Origin: Hyphochytrium catenoides
Taxonomy: Eukaryota; Sar; Hyphochytriomycetes; Hyphochytriales; Hyphochytriaceae
Direction: 5' to 3'
NCBI GenBank assembly: GCA_900088475.1
Contig: FLMG01001356.1
Coordinates: 8,152 to 61,163, forward strand
Length of the DNA stretch: 53,012 bases
The notes under the pieces are model-generated. The model searched no databases. It was not told where the DNA came from and saw only the letters and a program-made list of their open reading frames with translations. Positions 10,985 to 21,900 of this stretch are shown here, piece by piece; within the stretch, counting starts at the first letter, position 1; each line of letters opens with the position of its first letter. Position numbers and translations under genes: made by a program.

Positions 10985-11372
10985 CATAATATGAACTGGG
11001 AGCTGTCCTTCTTCTTGCCCTTGACAACGCTGAACCCTTTGGATGTGGGCCCATCTCTGTACTGCATTGGAGGCTTCTTTCGTTGCACGAAAAAGGCCCA
11101 AGGGGCATTCCTTCTGGGTCAGCTTCAAAGAGAGGAGAGGGCGCTGATACAGCACCTGCGGGAGACACAGAGATGAAGCCCCTGCACGTGATACAGGACG
11201 GAAGCTACTGCAGGAGACACAGAGACGGAACCGCTGAAGGAGATACAGAGAAGGAAGTCCCTGCAGGAGACACAGGGGCTGCAGCCCCTGGAGGAGGCAC
11301 AGAGACTGAAGTCCCTGTAGAAGACACAGAGACTGCAGCCGCAGGAGGAGACACGGAGACGGAATCCGCTGT
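10985..11372 (-). repeat. right arm of the imperfect inverted repeat
   Basis: Read on the minus strand, this begins with seven to eight copies of the CTCTGTGTCTCCTGCAGGG-type unit (11372-11150) and continues into GAAGCTGACCCAGAAGGAAT and the unique inner segment, ending at 10985 (CAGCTCCCAGTTCAT). It is several percent diverged from the left arm, with small indels. The spacer between the arms is about 240 bases (10747-10984) and shows no gene. Together the arms could form a fold-back structure, as in foldback or MITE-like elements, or be two inverted copies of a dispersed family. Confidence 0.8.
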
Positions 11373-12119
11373 AGGTCAGTTATTGAAATCGTAGCCTTCG
11401 GCAGAGCTCAGCACGAAAATTGGCCCTTAACCTTCCAAGTGCTTTCGGGAACAGCAGCGACGTTCTCAGGAAGGTTACCGCTTGCGTGTAGGTACCCAGA
11501 CCTTTTAACCTTGCCCTAGTAGCACTACCACTATTGCCACCTCATCATGTTTTCTCATGGCCTCGTAAAGTTCTAGCAACCACTTTCCCCGTCCACTCGC
11601 TCCCTATCGTAGAATACAGATAAAAAGATTCTGTCAAGGGTCAATTGTTAGCTTCATAGCAAGATGTGGTGTCACAGTATTAGGACCAATTATTATAGCT
11701 GGAGTTTCTCCCTGTCAAAGCTGGTCTACTGGACCGACAGCCATCATTGCTTCAGCAGTAGTAGGGGTCGGAAGCAAAAGCTCAGGCAGACTTTAGCGAT
11801 CGCCTCTTAGCGGAAGAAATGAGGAACAGGAGAACTATGGAGAGAGCAGACAATCCCATCTCTATACAGGTGAAGATCGGGAAGATCGGTCCCGTAATGT
11901 TTCTGTGTACAGCAATATTGATTACGCTGGGGACATGTTACAAGACGAAGACGAAATATGCTTCTTACCCGCTTGCCAGAAGCGCCACACACGACCCGAA
12001 GACTGCAATTTGACGCCAGAGCTCGATGGTGACCATATGCGGCATATTACGTAGCATGGACGCTGCGAACGAATCAGGAAAACGCAACAGCTGAGTTCAG
12101 TACTAACAATGTCCATGTT
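11373..12119. other. gap between the inverted repeat and the AGMO-like gene
   Basis: No gene seen on either strand. Short frames here have no recognisable domains and no chain of splice sites. Confidence 0.5.
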
Positions 12120-13607
12120 TCAGTGAGAAAAGGCCTTGATTGCTAGGCTGCTACCTTGGCACCAGCTTGAAAAGATTACTGAAAAGAGAAGTGCCAAGTA
12201 AACTCTGTCATTTAGACGCTTGGAGAAAAGCAAGAGCAAGAGCGCTCCGACGTTAATTGTGGCAAAGTTTAGCCAATGGTAGACTAAAGCAGCCCAGGTG
12301 CTGTTGATCACTCCTCGAAGTCGAGTCGCCGTGCTGGGATCCGGTAAGCTCTTTCTCCTAGCCATGGCAGGACGATATCCAGGTCCGACGAAAAATGTCC
12401 TTGCTCGTTGCCCCCACTGCTCAATAGCAACATTTGCTTATGACACAAATGAATGGCAAAAGCCAGAAACGATAGAACTTACTGTCGGTGCCAATAAGAT
12501 ACGCTGCCAGATGCTCCAAAACAGGTTAATTTGCACCCAGATTGGGTCTATAGAGTCAATATCCCTAAGGACCCTAAAGCGCCATGAAAGGGATCATAAT
12601 GTGACGGCCGGTGGATCAAAGCAGTGGTGGATAGATAACCTACCCATAGACGACATTTTCATCCCCCTTGGCTTCTGATTCTGTGAGAATGCCGGCGTAA
12701 CTATAGAAAAAGCCCTTACCGGGCCGAAATCCTTCTCCCTCGTCCATAAAGCTGCCAAACAAGCGGTCCCAGATGATAAGGACACCTCCATAGTTTTTGT
12801 GCACCCTGCGGTCATGATGGACGCGGTGATGAGAAGGTGTGCATACCAGCCACTCCAAGATCCCAAGCCTGCGCACGGTCGTCGTGTGAACCCAGAACTG
12901 GAAGAGGGTATTCAGTTGACCCTGAAACGCGAAGAACTCGTATGGGAAGACCAAGGCTAGGGGCATGTAGACCAACTGCGAGAAGAGCCCCTGGAACATG
13001 GACTGGCGGAGCGCTGTGGTGAGGTTGTACCGGTCGGAGGAATGGTGTGTGCTGTGCGATGCCCACGCGATGTTGACTTCATGTGCCAGTCTATGAAACC
13101 AATAATAGCCAAAATCAACCGCTAAGAAGCTCAGTATCCACTCCACCGTGGAGTTCATAGGAAACAGAGGTAAAGGTGATGCCTTCTGAACCCACTGATA
13201 TAAGGAGAAGGTGAAGAACCGAAAGTAGAATGTGTACGCCAGCTGCTGCATCATTCCCGATGTGATGGAGCAGATGCTGTCAGCCAGGTTATATTGGCCT
13301 GCAGCAGGAGTGGCACCCCAACCAACCACAAACTCCACGAGCATCAGCAGGAAAAAGAACGGAACCGCAGCATTAATGTACTCTGATAAAGATTGCACAT
13401 ATTAGACTTCGTTCAGAACGAGCAAGGGTCACGAACAAAATAGTACTCACGCCCTCTTAGGTAGTCTTTCCCAATAAAAAAGGTGGCGATGGAAGACAAG
13501 ACCACCGCAGCGAGGTAAATGCATACTTTCACAGGTGATGCTCCCACGGGTCTGACGCAGTGTTCAGCTTTGTTTGCAGACGCTGTGCGAACAGCTATCG
13601 GGCGCAT
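12120..13607 (-). CDS. AGMO: alkylglycerol monooxygenase-like fatty acid hydroxylase (membrane di-iron)
   Basis: Exon 1 from ATG at 13607 (MRPIAVRT) ends in a hydrophobic helix (VCIYLAAVVLSSIATFFIG). An intron at about 13394-13450 leads to the main exon. The eight-histidine di-iron signature is present: HRLAHE (about residue 149), HSTHH (about 160) and HRVHHDRRVH (near 220), among several membrane segments. ENVVYG then introduces exons reading IDPIWVQINLFWSIWQRIL and FFVGPGYRP, the order seen in AGMO/TMEM195 and not in shorter C4-sterol or C5-sterol oxidases. A C-terminal membrane pair follows to TGA at 12120. AGMO cleaves ether bonds of alkylglycerols using tetrahydrobiopterin in the ER; this is inferred from family only. 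The frame stays open upstream of 13607 without an ATG, so an upstream exon is possible. Confidence 0.82.
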
Positions 13608-14142
13608 AGCGCTAACTATTTGCCTTGCTGCTGACTGTTCCTGACGGCACCTTACCCTGGGTCTTTGCAGTGTATTATATATTGACCGGCAGAAGCTCCA
13701 AGGCCTTGCGGATGCCGACTCTGATCCGACGTTCAGAAAAAAAGCTAATGCCACCAAGGAGAAAGCTTCAACACTTGCTCCAGTTGCTGCCAACCTACAG
13801 TCACGGCCGCATCACGTCGGGCCCACGGTCAGCAACGCCTTTCTTTCCACTTCAAGAACCTTTGACCATTTATTCTCTATTCTCCCAAATGCCACTTTTA
13901 TTGGGCTGCGTCATCATACTGCTGTATAGTTAGAAGCGGGTCCTTCTACACAAAAAGTAGTTTTTTGAAGCTTGACGCGGCTTTTACTATACAAAGGGAC
14001 TTCGCGGCTTGTCCCATGACATGCCGCTTTCTACTACTCAGCCCCTCAATGCTAGAATCCGATACAGCGGGAAGTACGGCAACCCTGTTAAAGCTTTAGC
14101 CGACGACATAATAATAGATACCGTCCACGCAATAAATAATCT
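13608..14142. other. gap upstream of the AGMO-like gene and downstream of DUS1
   Basis: An open frame continues to 13793 upstream of the chosen AGMO start but has no ATG, so it may be 5' UTR or part of an earlier exon. Nothing else recognised. Confidence 0.4.
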
Positions 14143-15477
14143 TCATGCACCGAAGAGAGCCCCAACGGTATCATCTGGCTCGCCCGGTTGCGCACCATCC
14201 ACTTCTGGAGGTAGTAGGACTCTGTGACGGCGGTACCATCCCTTATGATTTACTGGCCCGAAAACCGTCCGCGTGCCCCTTTCCTCAAGCAACCGCAGCA
14301 CTTCATAGAACTCCTCGTAGGTAACACTCTCGCCCATTTTTTGCCGGATATCGATGTTTTCCTGCGGAAAAAGAGATGTCACTATAGGCATCCCCTTCTC
14401 TGAGTCATCGAGGCCTTAACTCACGCTAAAAGTCTGAAATAGGATCTTGAATAGATGCGCCCGAGGAACCTTGGTGCCTCGAGGTGGATACTTCTCGCAA
14501 AACGTCATGTACTCCTTGGCAAGATCCTCCTACAACAGAAGCACCCAAGCTTAGTCCAGCGTTAGACGAAAGAGCAAAGAGCTGCTTCTGCCACCTGCGA
14601 TAATTCAATTCCGCTAGAGGGACAGATGTTGTCTGTAAAGATAGCAGGCTTCTCGAGAATCGCTTCGGATACCATTACTCCATCAGCGCCGGTCACCTTC
14701 AAACATTCATCGAAGTCTGCCATATTCTCTATCCCACCATTGGCAATAACTGGGATAGGGAGAGAATCCTTGATCTTTTTGATTATCTGCCAGTCACAAG
14801 GACCCACAAACTGCTTTTTTTCTCCCCGAGTCCTCCCATGTACCACTAGCATCTGACAGCCTGCCTCCACAAGACGTTGGCAGAAGTCGAGCGTCTCTTG
14901 TTCACTTGAGAGGATGCGGACTTTGCACGTGACAGGCACGTTTAGATTCTGATGTAAGGCTTCTACCATTCTACAAACTAGATCCGGCTGCTCGAGAAGG
15001 AAAGAGCCATAGTTTCCTTTCTTGGCAATGCCCTTTGCAGACCCAAAGAAGTGTCAGTGAAGACTATGACTACTCATATTGCAGGTACATTCTCACCTGA
15101 GGACATCCTAGGTTAATGTCTACAGCATCGCATTTGTCCTCTACCATCTTTGCAGCAGCTAACAGCGTTGCAGGGTCATTGCCGCAGAACTGGACTATTA
15201 AGGGTCGGTCTTCAGGCGTTATGTCTATCATCTGCTCTCGATAAGAAGGTCTCTCCACGAAGAGACGGCTGTGGTACATGGGTGTGTAACATAAGTCCGC
15301 GCCATACTTCCTGGTAAGCATACGAAAGGCTGCTTCGGACTGGTCTACCTATATGATGTAAACGGATGCGTCAGACTCAGGAGCTAGAGAGAAGCTCTTT
15401 GAACTTACCATTGGCGCAACAATCTTCTTAGGACTGCCAATCGCCCGAAAAAAGTCGAACCCTGAAAGCTTGGCCAT
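14143..15477 (-). CDS. DUS1: tRNA-dihydrouridine(16/17) synthase, Dus1 family
   Basis: Starts MAKLSGFDFFRAIGSPKKIV, with APM at the first exon end (ATG 15477; an in-frame ATG at 15486 adds three residues). Then DQSEAAFRMLTRKYGADLCY, TPMYHSRLF, DRPLIVQFCGNDP, DAVDINLGCPQ, VPVTCKVRILSS, LVVHGRTRGEKKQF, IPVIANGGI and GADGVMVSEAILEKPAIF: the TIM-barrel FMN core of Dus1. The Cys of NLGCPQ is the conserved catalytic acid and the HGRTRGEK and NGGI stretches bind FMN phosphate in the family. The enzyme reduces uridines of the tRNA D-loop with NADPH. Introns interrupt it at about 15060-15110, 14530-14560 and 14355-14420. The C-terminal helical domain (RAHLFKILFQTF, then VTYEEFYEVLRLL) ends at 14143. 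Confidence 0.93.
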
Positions 15478-15692
15478 TGTCCGCATGGAGGAAATCACTA
15501 GCCTGTACTGTGCACCTGTGGAGGCTTAGTCTGGGAGGGTTGCGTCAGTGAGGGTACCCTGCTGCTTCCGGGCTAGACGCAGCGTTTTCCTTCGGGTAGA
15601 CACTTAGCATAGCCTCCACCTACGGCACCCACGAGCGGACCTTCCTCAGACAAATTGCCGAACCCTCTCAGACGCCTGAACGGTCATCTTGC

Positions 15693-16204
15693 TCACCTAG
15701 TGAGATGGAGCTGAGCACCTTGGACCAGACCGAAGGCCATCATGCTGGAACTGCCTCTCTTGGAGTTTAGGGCAGCGCATCAGAAGCACTCTCCTCTTCT
15801 CCTGTCTTTCCACCAACCACATCCAGGAACGGTAACGTACATTTTCCTCCCCTTTCAAGGGTTTAGAATCAGCACGGCCTTTGTCTGTAATATGCAATTC
15901 CAATTTAGTATTGTTACCTGTATGTGGGAATTTGCAACATACCACGATGCCACACCTGTCACAGAGCTGGCCAAGAGATCCTCCTTCCGCAAACTCCTCA
16001 ATCTTCCAGAATCTCCATAAGTAAGCTTTGCAGTTCACCGTCCGAAGCTCGATGAGCTGACAGCAAAGTGTTACCAGCCACTTTCATCCTCATCGTACCG
16101 GGCACGGATATCTCCTGTGGTCAAAGTACACCGTCGATCTCCACTTGCATAAAGCACCATTTGCCTGCACAAGCCTGGATAGAATACCCATCCTCAGAGC
16201 TCAT
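15693..16204 (-). CDS. small uncharacterised protein, about 95 residues
   Basis: Four exons keep one frame when spliced at GT/AG sites: MSSEDGYSIQACAGKWC from ATG 16204; an exon reading LWRFWKIEEFAEGGSLGQL and CDRCGIVVCCKFPH; one reading DKGRADSKPLKGEEN; and a last one ending FGLVQGAQLHLTR with TGA at 15693. CDRCGIVVCC could hold a metal but the pattern is not a known zinc finger. I recognise no family. Support comes from frame continuity over three introns and from the tight head-to-head placement with PHF5A. Homology is untested. Confidence 0.45.
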
Positions 16205-16281
16205 CGCGGATTAAGTCACTCTGTTACAAGCGGAAGCGGTGAAGACTGCGCATAAAGTAAGCGTGCTCATATTCTGGCGAC
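16205..16281. promoter_or_regulatory. short divergent intergenic region, probable shared promoter
   Basis: Only 77 bases separate the ATG of the small minus-strand gene from the ATG of PHF5A. If both models are right, the two transcripts start within or across this segment. No TATA box is evident. Confidence 0.35.
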
Positions 16282-16812
16282 ATGGCAAAACATCACCCTG
16301 ATCTCGTGATGTGTCGAAAGCAACCTGGAATAGGTAAGCACCTTTAAATTTGGCAACCCTTTGAACTATGCCTAACACGCATCGTATGCAGCGATCGGAC
16401 GCCTTTGCGAGAAGTGTATGTTCTTAGCACTTGAGTACCATGGAAGCTTCATATTGTTCTAACAGTGTCACAGGTGACGGCAAGTGCGTGATTTGCGATT
16501 CCTACGTCCATCCAATGACACTCGTCAGGATATGCGATGAATGCAATTATGGCTCTTACGAAGGACGATGTGTCATTTGCGGAGGCCCTGGTGTGTCCGA
16601 TGCATACTACTGCCGGGAATGCTGTCAGTTAGAGAAAGATGTACGTATAGCTTTCCCCTCGTACGTCTAGCGATGAGTTATGAATTGGCTCTAACTCATG
16701 TGCTGCCCTTTGTAACCTACAGAGAGACGGCTGCCCGAAAATAGTGAATCTAGGTAGCTCGAAGACTGATCTATTCTATGAAAGGAAGAAGTACGGCTTC
16801 AAGAAGAGATAG
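16282..16812 (+). CDS. PHF5A: SF3b complex subunit PHF5A/Rds3 (splicing factor 3b 14b)
   Basis: Four exons at 16282-16333, 16392-16415, 16474-16640 and 16723-16812 join to 110 residues, the standard length of the family. The protein starts [16 protein letters not shown], continues [17 protein letters not shown] and [16 protein letters not shown], then [17 protein letters not shown], and ends [16 protein letters not shown]. All the CxxC pairs that build its three-zinc knot are present. PHF5A sits in the SF3b part of U2 snRNP, contacts SF3B1 and helps form the branch-point adenosine pocket, fitting an intron-dense genome. The near-perfect conservation confirms the splice junctions (GTAAGC, GTATGT and GTACGT donors), which serve as a local guide for other gene models. 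Confidence 0.98.
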
Positions 16813-16958
16813 TAGCAGTCTAGAACACGTCAACTGTTATATTCAGTAGATTATTGGCATGGCAACGGATAACGAGCTTGTAAGCTTAGAACCTTTTGAC
16901 AGGAGGTGCGGACTTAGATGATAAATAGTGAAGGGAGTGCAGCGATGGCCTGGGCATT

Positions 16959-18010
16959 CTAGCCGATTTTCCTCATCTTACTTGGACGCTCTGCATCGTT
17001 CGCAGTGTTGGCCGTGCTCGCCACTTCAGCCGCCTAAGTATTTGTTAATAATTCCGTTAACACGACCAAGGTTGAAATGTCATGTCCGAACCTGAGCTGA
17101 ATCGTCTGCTGCTGTGGCTTTGATGACCTCTGGAACATACTATAGATCAAAGACGAGTTAGAGTAGTCGCTAAGAGGAATACGTGAGTCTGCATGCGCTA
17201 CCTTCTTAAGCAGATCGAGGAGAATAGTCTGGACTCTGGCGCTGCTTTCCTGGAGCTTTTTCTCTTCCTCAGCCTTCCGCTTGAGGACAAGGCCCAGTCC
17301 TGTTCCACCCCCATCACATGGACCCTTATGTCAACTCACGTCCTTGACAAAATGGACAGAAATAGCCGTTTGATGCTGACCTTCTTGAGCTATAGGTTTC
17401 ATTTTTTGTGCCTCTGTGCTAAAGTCCCAGGAATAACCTTCACTGGAGGTGTATCGTACACCAACAGAGAGCGAGTCTAATGCCTGCCGCAGGTGATGGG
17501 CACATGTTCTCTAGAAGAAGCCAATGGTTAGTGTCGCAAAAGCCAGCAAGGAGAGCGCTGAGTAAAAGAGGAGCTTACCAATCTGCATCCTAGTATCGCC
17601 TGTATGTTAGGCGCCTGGTAGATTGTTCCATCTAGCACATAATAGAAGGCTAATGGCCGGACTTTTGTCTGCGTCTCTCTCCTCTGTTTGACTATCACAA
17701 AGAGGTTCTGGGCCCTATTATCTTCCGGTAGTTGGGTTGGTAAGAGCTCATATTCAATGCCACGCATCGTCCTACAATAGACGCGTCAGAAAGAGAAATC
17801 ATATACCATACGCGACCCTTACTTTAGCCGCTCGGCCTCCAGACGCTGCATCTTGAGCCTCTCATTGTTACATGTACGGTCATAGAATTGTGAAGCCGCG
17901 AAGTAGTACATGACAGTTTCCGCGTTGAGGGGCCATTGAGAGAGCCACACCGTGTCACGAAAGGACGAATTATAGTCATCTTTGTGCTGAACTTCTTGTT
18001 CTCCTTCCAT
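16959..18010 (-). CDS. MED6: Mediator complex subunit 6
   Basis: ATG at 18010 begins MEGEQEVQHKDDYNSSFRDT. VWLSQWPLNAETVMYYFAAS, FYDRTCNNERLKMQR, then MRGIEYELLPTQ, NLFVIVKQRRE, VRPLAFYYVLDGTIYQAPNI follow: the conserved Med6 N-terminal core. Later exons give HLRQALDSL and GYSWDFSTEAQKMKPIAQE, again typical of Med6. After that come a Lys/Glu-rich helix (VLKRKAEEEKKLQESS) and a short tail ending KMRKIG with TAG at 16959. About six introns. MED6 is in the Mediator head module and bridges activators to RNA polymerase II. It lies tail to tail with PHF5A, the stops being about 150 bases apart. Confidence 0.93.
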
Positions 18011-18988
18011 CTTAGTGGTACTTTCTTTCCCTGACCCAGACTATTGGCTTTTTGACCCCTTAGCCCAACATCTCCATCTGCATGTGCACAACTGTCACAG
18101 AGCTTGACCTCTGAGTGGCCTCAGCAGGCTGTGCTCTTTCCTTCGTCTACAGATGCAAACATGACATCCCCAATGCGTCTGGCGCTGAGATTTTTTTGAG
18201 CTCTATCGCCCTCTTCCTTGCGGGTTGACATCACCTGCAGCGGCACAGCAATCTGCAGCAATTGTATGAAGCCAATGTCCTCCTGCCCTTGGCCTCTCTC
18301 ATCACTGTTGTGATAGAACTAGGAATTACTGCTTCTCACATCATCATCCCCTTAGATCTTGAGGACGGTAACCCAACTACAGGTACAAGTACATAGATCT
18401 GAGACTTGGGACAACAGCCTGCTATACAAGTACACGGGAGTTTCCTTCCAAATAAAGTATCCCAAGTAACACTTTACAGGACTTAAGTAAGGGCCTGGAA
18501 ACGGCGCGAGTCAGATGCTCTTCTCAGTCTGAGAAATGGCTTTTGAATTCTTCTCCATCCTTCAGACGAACCACTACTCTAACATAGAGTCTCCAAGCCT
18601 TAGTAGCAAGGGCAGGGGCAATGCTCCATGCACTGCCTCGTTAAAAGCTCCTGCTCCGTTAGCGGAGTCGCTGAGATCCTGCTGCGAAGAAAGGCTACGA
18701 GGCTATAAACTTCATATCTCTCAAGACCTCTCTCCTTCTTAAGCTTTCCCGGCTTCCGTCAGTTCGGCCTTTCATTCCTTTTGCTCGATTCTTTCTTCCT
18801 AGCGGAGCCAAACGTTTGCTCTTACCACGAAGCAGCGTGTTTTGAAGAAGAGGTTACCTAACGTGCGGCTATTGTTAATCAAGTCTTAGAGCTAAGAACT
18901 TCTCAAGATGGCACAACAAAGCGAAGCTTTACAGTTCGGCCAAGCCTCATCTGAAACTGTATAGATATTTCCCGGACGCTGAGACAAG
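18011..18988. other. divergent gap between MED6 and SAS-4
   Basis: No gene recognised. It should hold the promoters of both flanking genes. Near its right end an 18-codon ATG frame (18908-18964) lies in frame with the SAS-4 start, 81 bases upstream (see the separate entry). Confidence 0.45.
18908..18964 (+). CDS. possible upstream ORF or first exon of the SAS-4 gene
   Basis: ATG GCA CAA begins an 18-residue frame (MAQQSEALQFGQASSETV) closed by TAG. It is in frame with the ATG at 18989. Its last codons (ACT GTA TAG) could instead be a GTATAG splice donor, but the intron to the next ATG would be only about 26 nt, shorter than others here. I consider an upstream ORF in the leader more likely. 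Confidence 0.2.
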   Translation: MAQQSEALQFGQASSETV

Positions 18989-21900
18989 ATGGACCTGGTC
19001 TCTCGCCCGTCTAAAGGTACCCTTGCGGACGACTTCCTCAGCCTCCAAAGTGACTACGAGGCCTTTGCAGCTTATGAAGGTGGGGCTGATTTATGTAAGA
19101 AGGCTGTGTGAAAGGTACCTGACATGCCTTGTCGCCCGTTAAAGCGCCGCAATTGCGTGGCTATGTAGGTCTTAACTTCCAACTTCCGGACTCCCTACTT
19201 CAGAGACCAGATGCGCTTAGCCTTCACGCCCCGGTGCCACTACGACACGGCCAAATGGAAAGTCCCGATAGTGATCAGAGCATCGCGTTACCCTCACACA
19301 GCATCTTTGTCACGCCTCAGGACGCCGGGATGGCGGCATGGGACGATCAGTCGGCGCTCTTCATCGCCACCGAGCCTAAAAACGGACAAAGCTCCTCACA
19401 GCCTGAGCACAGGCAGAATTCGAGCCAGACACCTGAGGTAGTTGACAAAACTAAAGCTGCAGTAGCAGAGTCAGGAGAAGAGGAGTTAATAGGCAACAAG
19501 GTGGTGGGGCAGGGAGGAACGCAGGTGGAGAACGAGGAACAGACCGCTCCGATATCTTCATCAGATAACAGTCCTGAAGATCATCAGAGTCCCCATGTCA
19601 ACCCTCCAGATAGAAATAGCAAGCCCATAAGCACAGGGATAGGTAAGAATCCTTTGCGGTAAGCCTTACTGCATTAGGACCAGTAGTAGACTTAATCAAT
19701 TGTTACCTCAACAGCTTCCTTTGAAGAGCTATTGGAGAGAGAGCTGCAGAAGTACACTGAGAATGGAGCCGCAAGCGGCTCCGGACAGTCAGGGAGACAA
19801 AACTTTCTTCGCAAAGGCAGTCGTGGCTGGTGGAAAAACCGGAACAATGAGCATTCGGATGGTGCGTCGATACGGCGCACGCCGGGAAGGAGAGGAAGCA
19901 GCTCCGTTGATAGAAAGAGTTATGGTGAAAAAGACGAACAGAACCTCGCGAGCAGTGGGAGGAGGACCAGGTGAGAAGAATGTCTACACTTAGCGCTGGA
20001 CAATAGCTGCCGTACCAATGAACTTCTCATTAGGCCGCAGAAAGAGGAACGTGGTGAGAGTCAGCCTGCACTTGAGACAGTTGATTTGCGCGGCGACCAT
20101 GAAGAGTTCATAACAACGTCAGTCCAAAGTCTAGCCGTGCACTTTCCTCTACCTAGCTCACTGTTCCCCATAACCCCTTGTTCTGGACAGAGCCGAAGTG
20201 CAAAGTCAGGTCACCCAGGTCTCGCCTTTTCCTGTCGGTGGAGCTTTCTGCCATGGGCGCCAGCTGCCTACACCTTGGCGCTCTCCAGCGATCCAGGAGG
20301 CTGCGGATCCAGATCTCTTGGAGTTTGAAATGCTGGAGAAACGGTTGTTGTCTGGAAATTTGACGGATTCTATTGAGCTGCCATCCTGGGACATTTTGGC
20401 CCAAAGACGTGAGATTTTGATATCTCCTTTCAAAGCAAAAGAAGCACGACCCAGCGAAGGGTGCAGCGGGAGTCAAGAAAGTTGTGGCAAAGAGCACATA
20501 ATTCAGGCTACTCCAGGAAAGGGAGCTCCGATGAAAGCTCCCACTAGAGTGCATACGAATGACAGTGTTGCGGACCTGCCGCATCTGCATAGGTTGGAAT
20601 CACTTGGCTTGACGAGAGCAGACCTGTCACTTGGGGGAAGCCGTCAAGAATCTTTTGATGTGGAGACTTCGGTCTTGTCAAAAAGAGGTGATGGGCAGGT
20701 TCCTCAGCTGCAAGAAGGCGAAGGGGAGCTTGCAGGTCCGCAGGCTCCAGAAGAGAGAAATTATCCTTCAAGTGCTGCGTTCTCACCTGCTGACGATTTT
20801 GAGGAGTGGACCCGGTTTGGCGCAGTCGAGGCCGACCTAGAAGGTGTGCTTGCTTGTTATTGGCGTAGGCAATCTACCGGTTTTAGAGTTATTCACCTTA
20901 TCTAAGCTGCTAACTAACGCCGCACTACTTGTTCCGAAGGCTTAAATCGATCACAACAAGATGCGGAGAGTGAACAAGAGGAGGAAGAAGAGGAAGTGGA
21001 CAGTCTACCTCCCCCAACATCTGAACTCGTCAGGCAGATCTTTACCCCTTCACTGGCTAGAGAGTCCAAGGCTGGGAAGCTCCATTCTAACGCTCCTGCT
21101 GTTATTGGTAAGAAGCTGGAGAAAGCAGGGGAGAAAAGGGACGAAAGGAGCAGAAGCTCCAGTATCCCAAGACCTGGCGCTAGCACCCTTTCGCAACTTC
21201 AGACTCCGGAGGACGAGCAAAGAAAGCGACTAGATGCCCTCTTGACTGTGAAGGTATGAGTGTGACTCATAGGGAGCCTAGGGAGCCTAAGGAGATGGGG
21301 AAATAGTAGGCAAAGCTAGATCAAGAAGGTACAGAAGTCCTAATCTGTCGTTTCTTAGTTCAATGAATTAGAGATCGAGATCAAGAAGTATAAGGAGGAA
21401 AATGCCCACATTGTCTCGCAAAGAATAGAGCTGGAGGAGAAGAAGAAGGCCTTGCAAGACGACAGGTAAGTTCTCTCTGCGTGGAGTAGAAGCCTCTGCC
21501 TCGTCCTGCTCCATGGGCTACATCTGCTGACCGTCTCGTCGGTCTGTCAGAATCTTTTGACCTTTCCTTGTTCGCTTATCCACTGTTACTTCTGTTCTGT
21601 CCTTCGCACCTCATTCCTTTCTTGCAGAGCACACTTTGAGCAGTGGATAAGTGGGCAGAAAGCGCTTCTTGAGGCGTGGAAGGACGAAGAGAGAAAGAAA
21701 CTTGCAAGAGAAAGGAGAGTAGCTGAGCGCCAGGCGAAGGCACAGAGCCTGATTCCAGATAAAAAGTAAGTGCATAGGAGCCTCTAGACGCTGCCCAATG
21801 GAGAGCTTGTGTTCTCTCTCCTTTGTCGCCTAACTCTCACGATTGGCAATCCTTCGTTTATTTTTCTCTTCATTCCTCTCTAGAGAGAGGGCGGAGATAG

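Noticed and set aside
7912-12119. Possible CRISPR or phage-like system in the gene-poor region
   Set aside because: The repeats are a 27-bp contiguous minisatellite without spacers, and the genome is eukaryotic.
15742-16020. Plus-strand 92-codon ATG frame
   Set aside because: It is antisense to the better supported spliced minus-strand gene and shows no domain.
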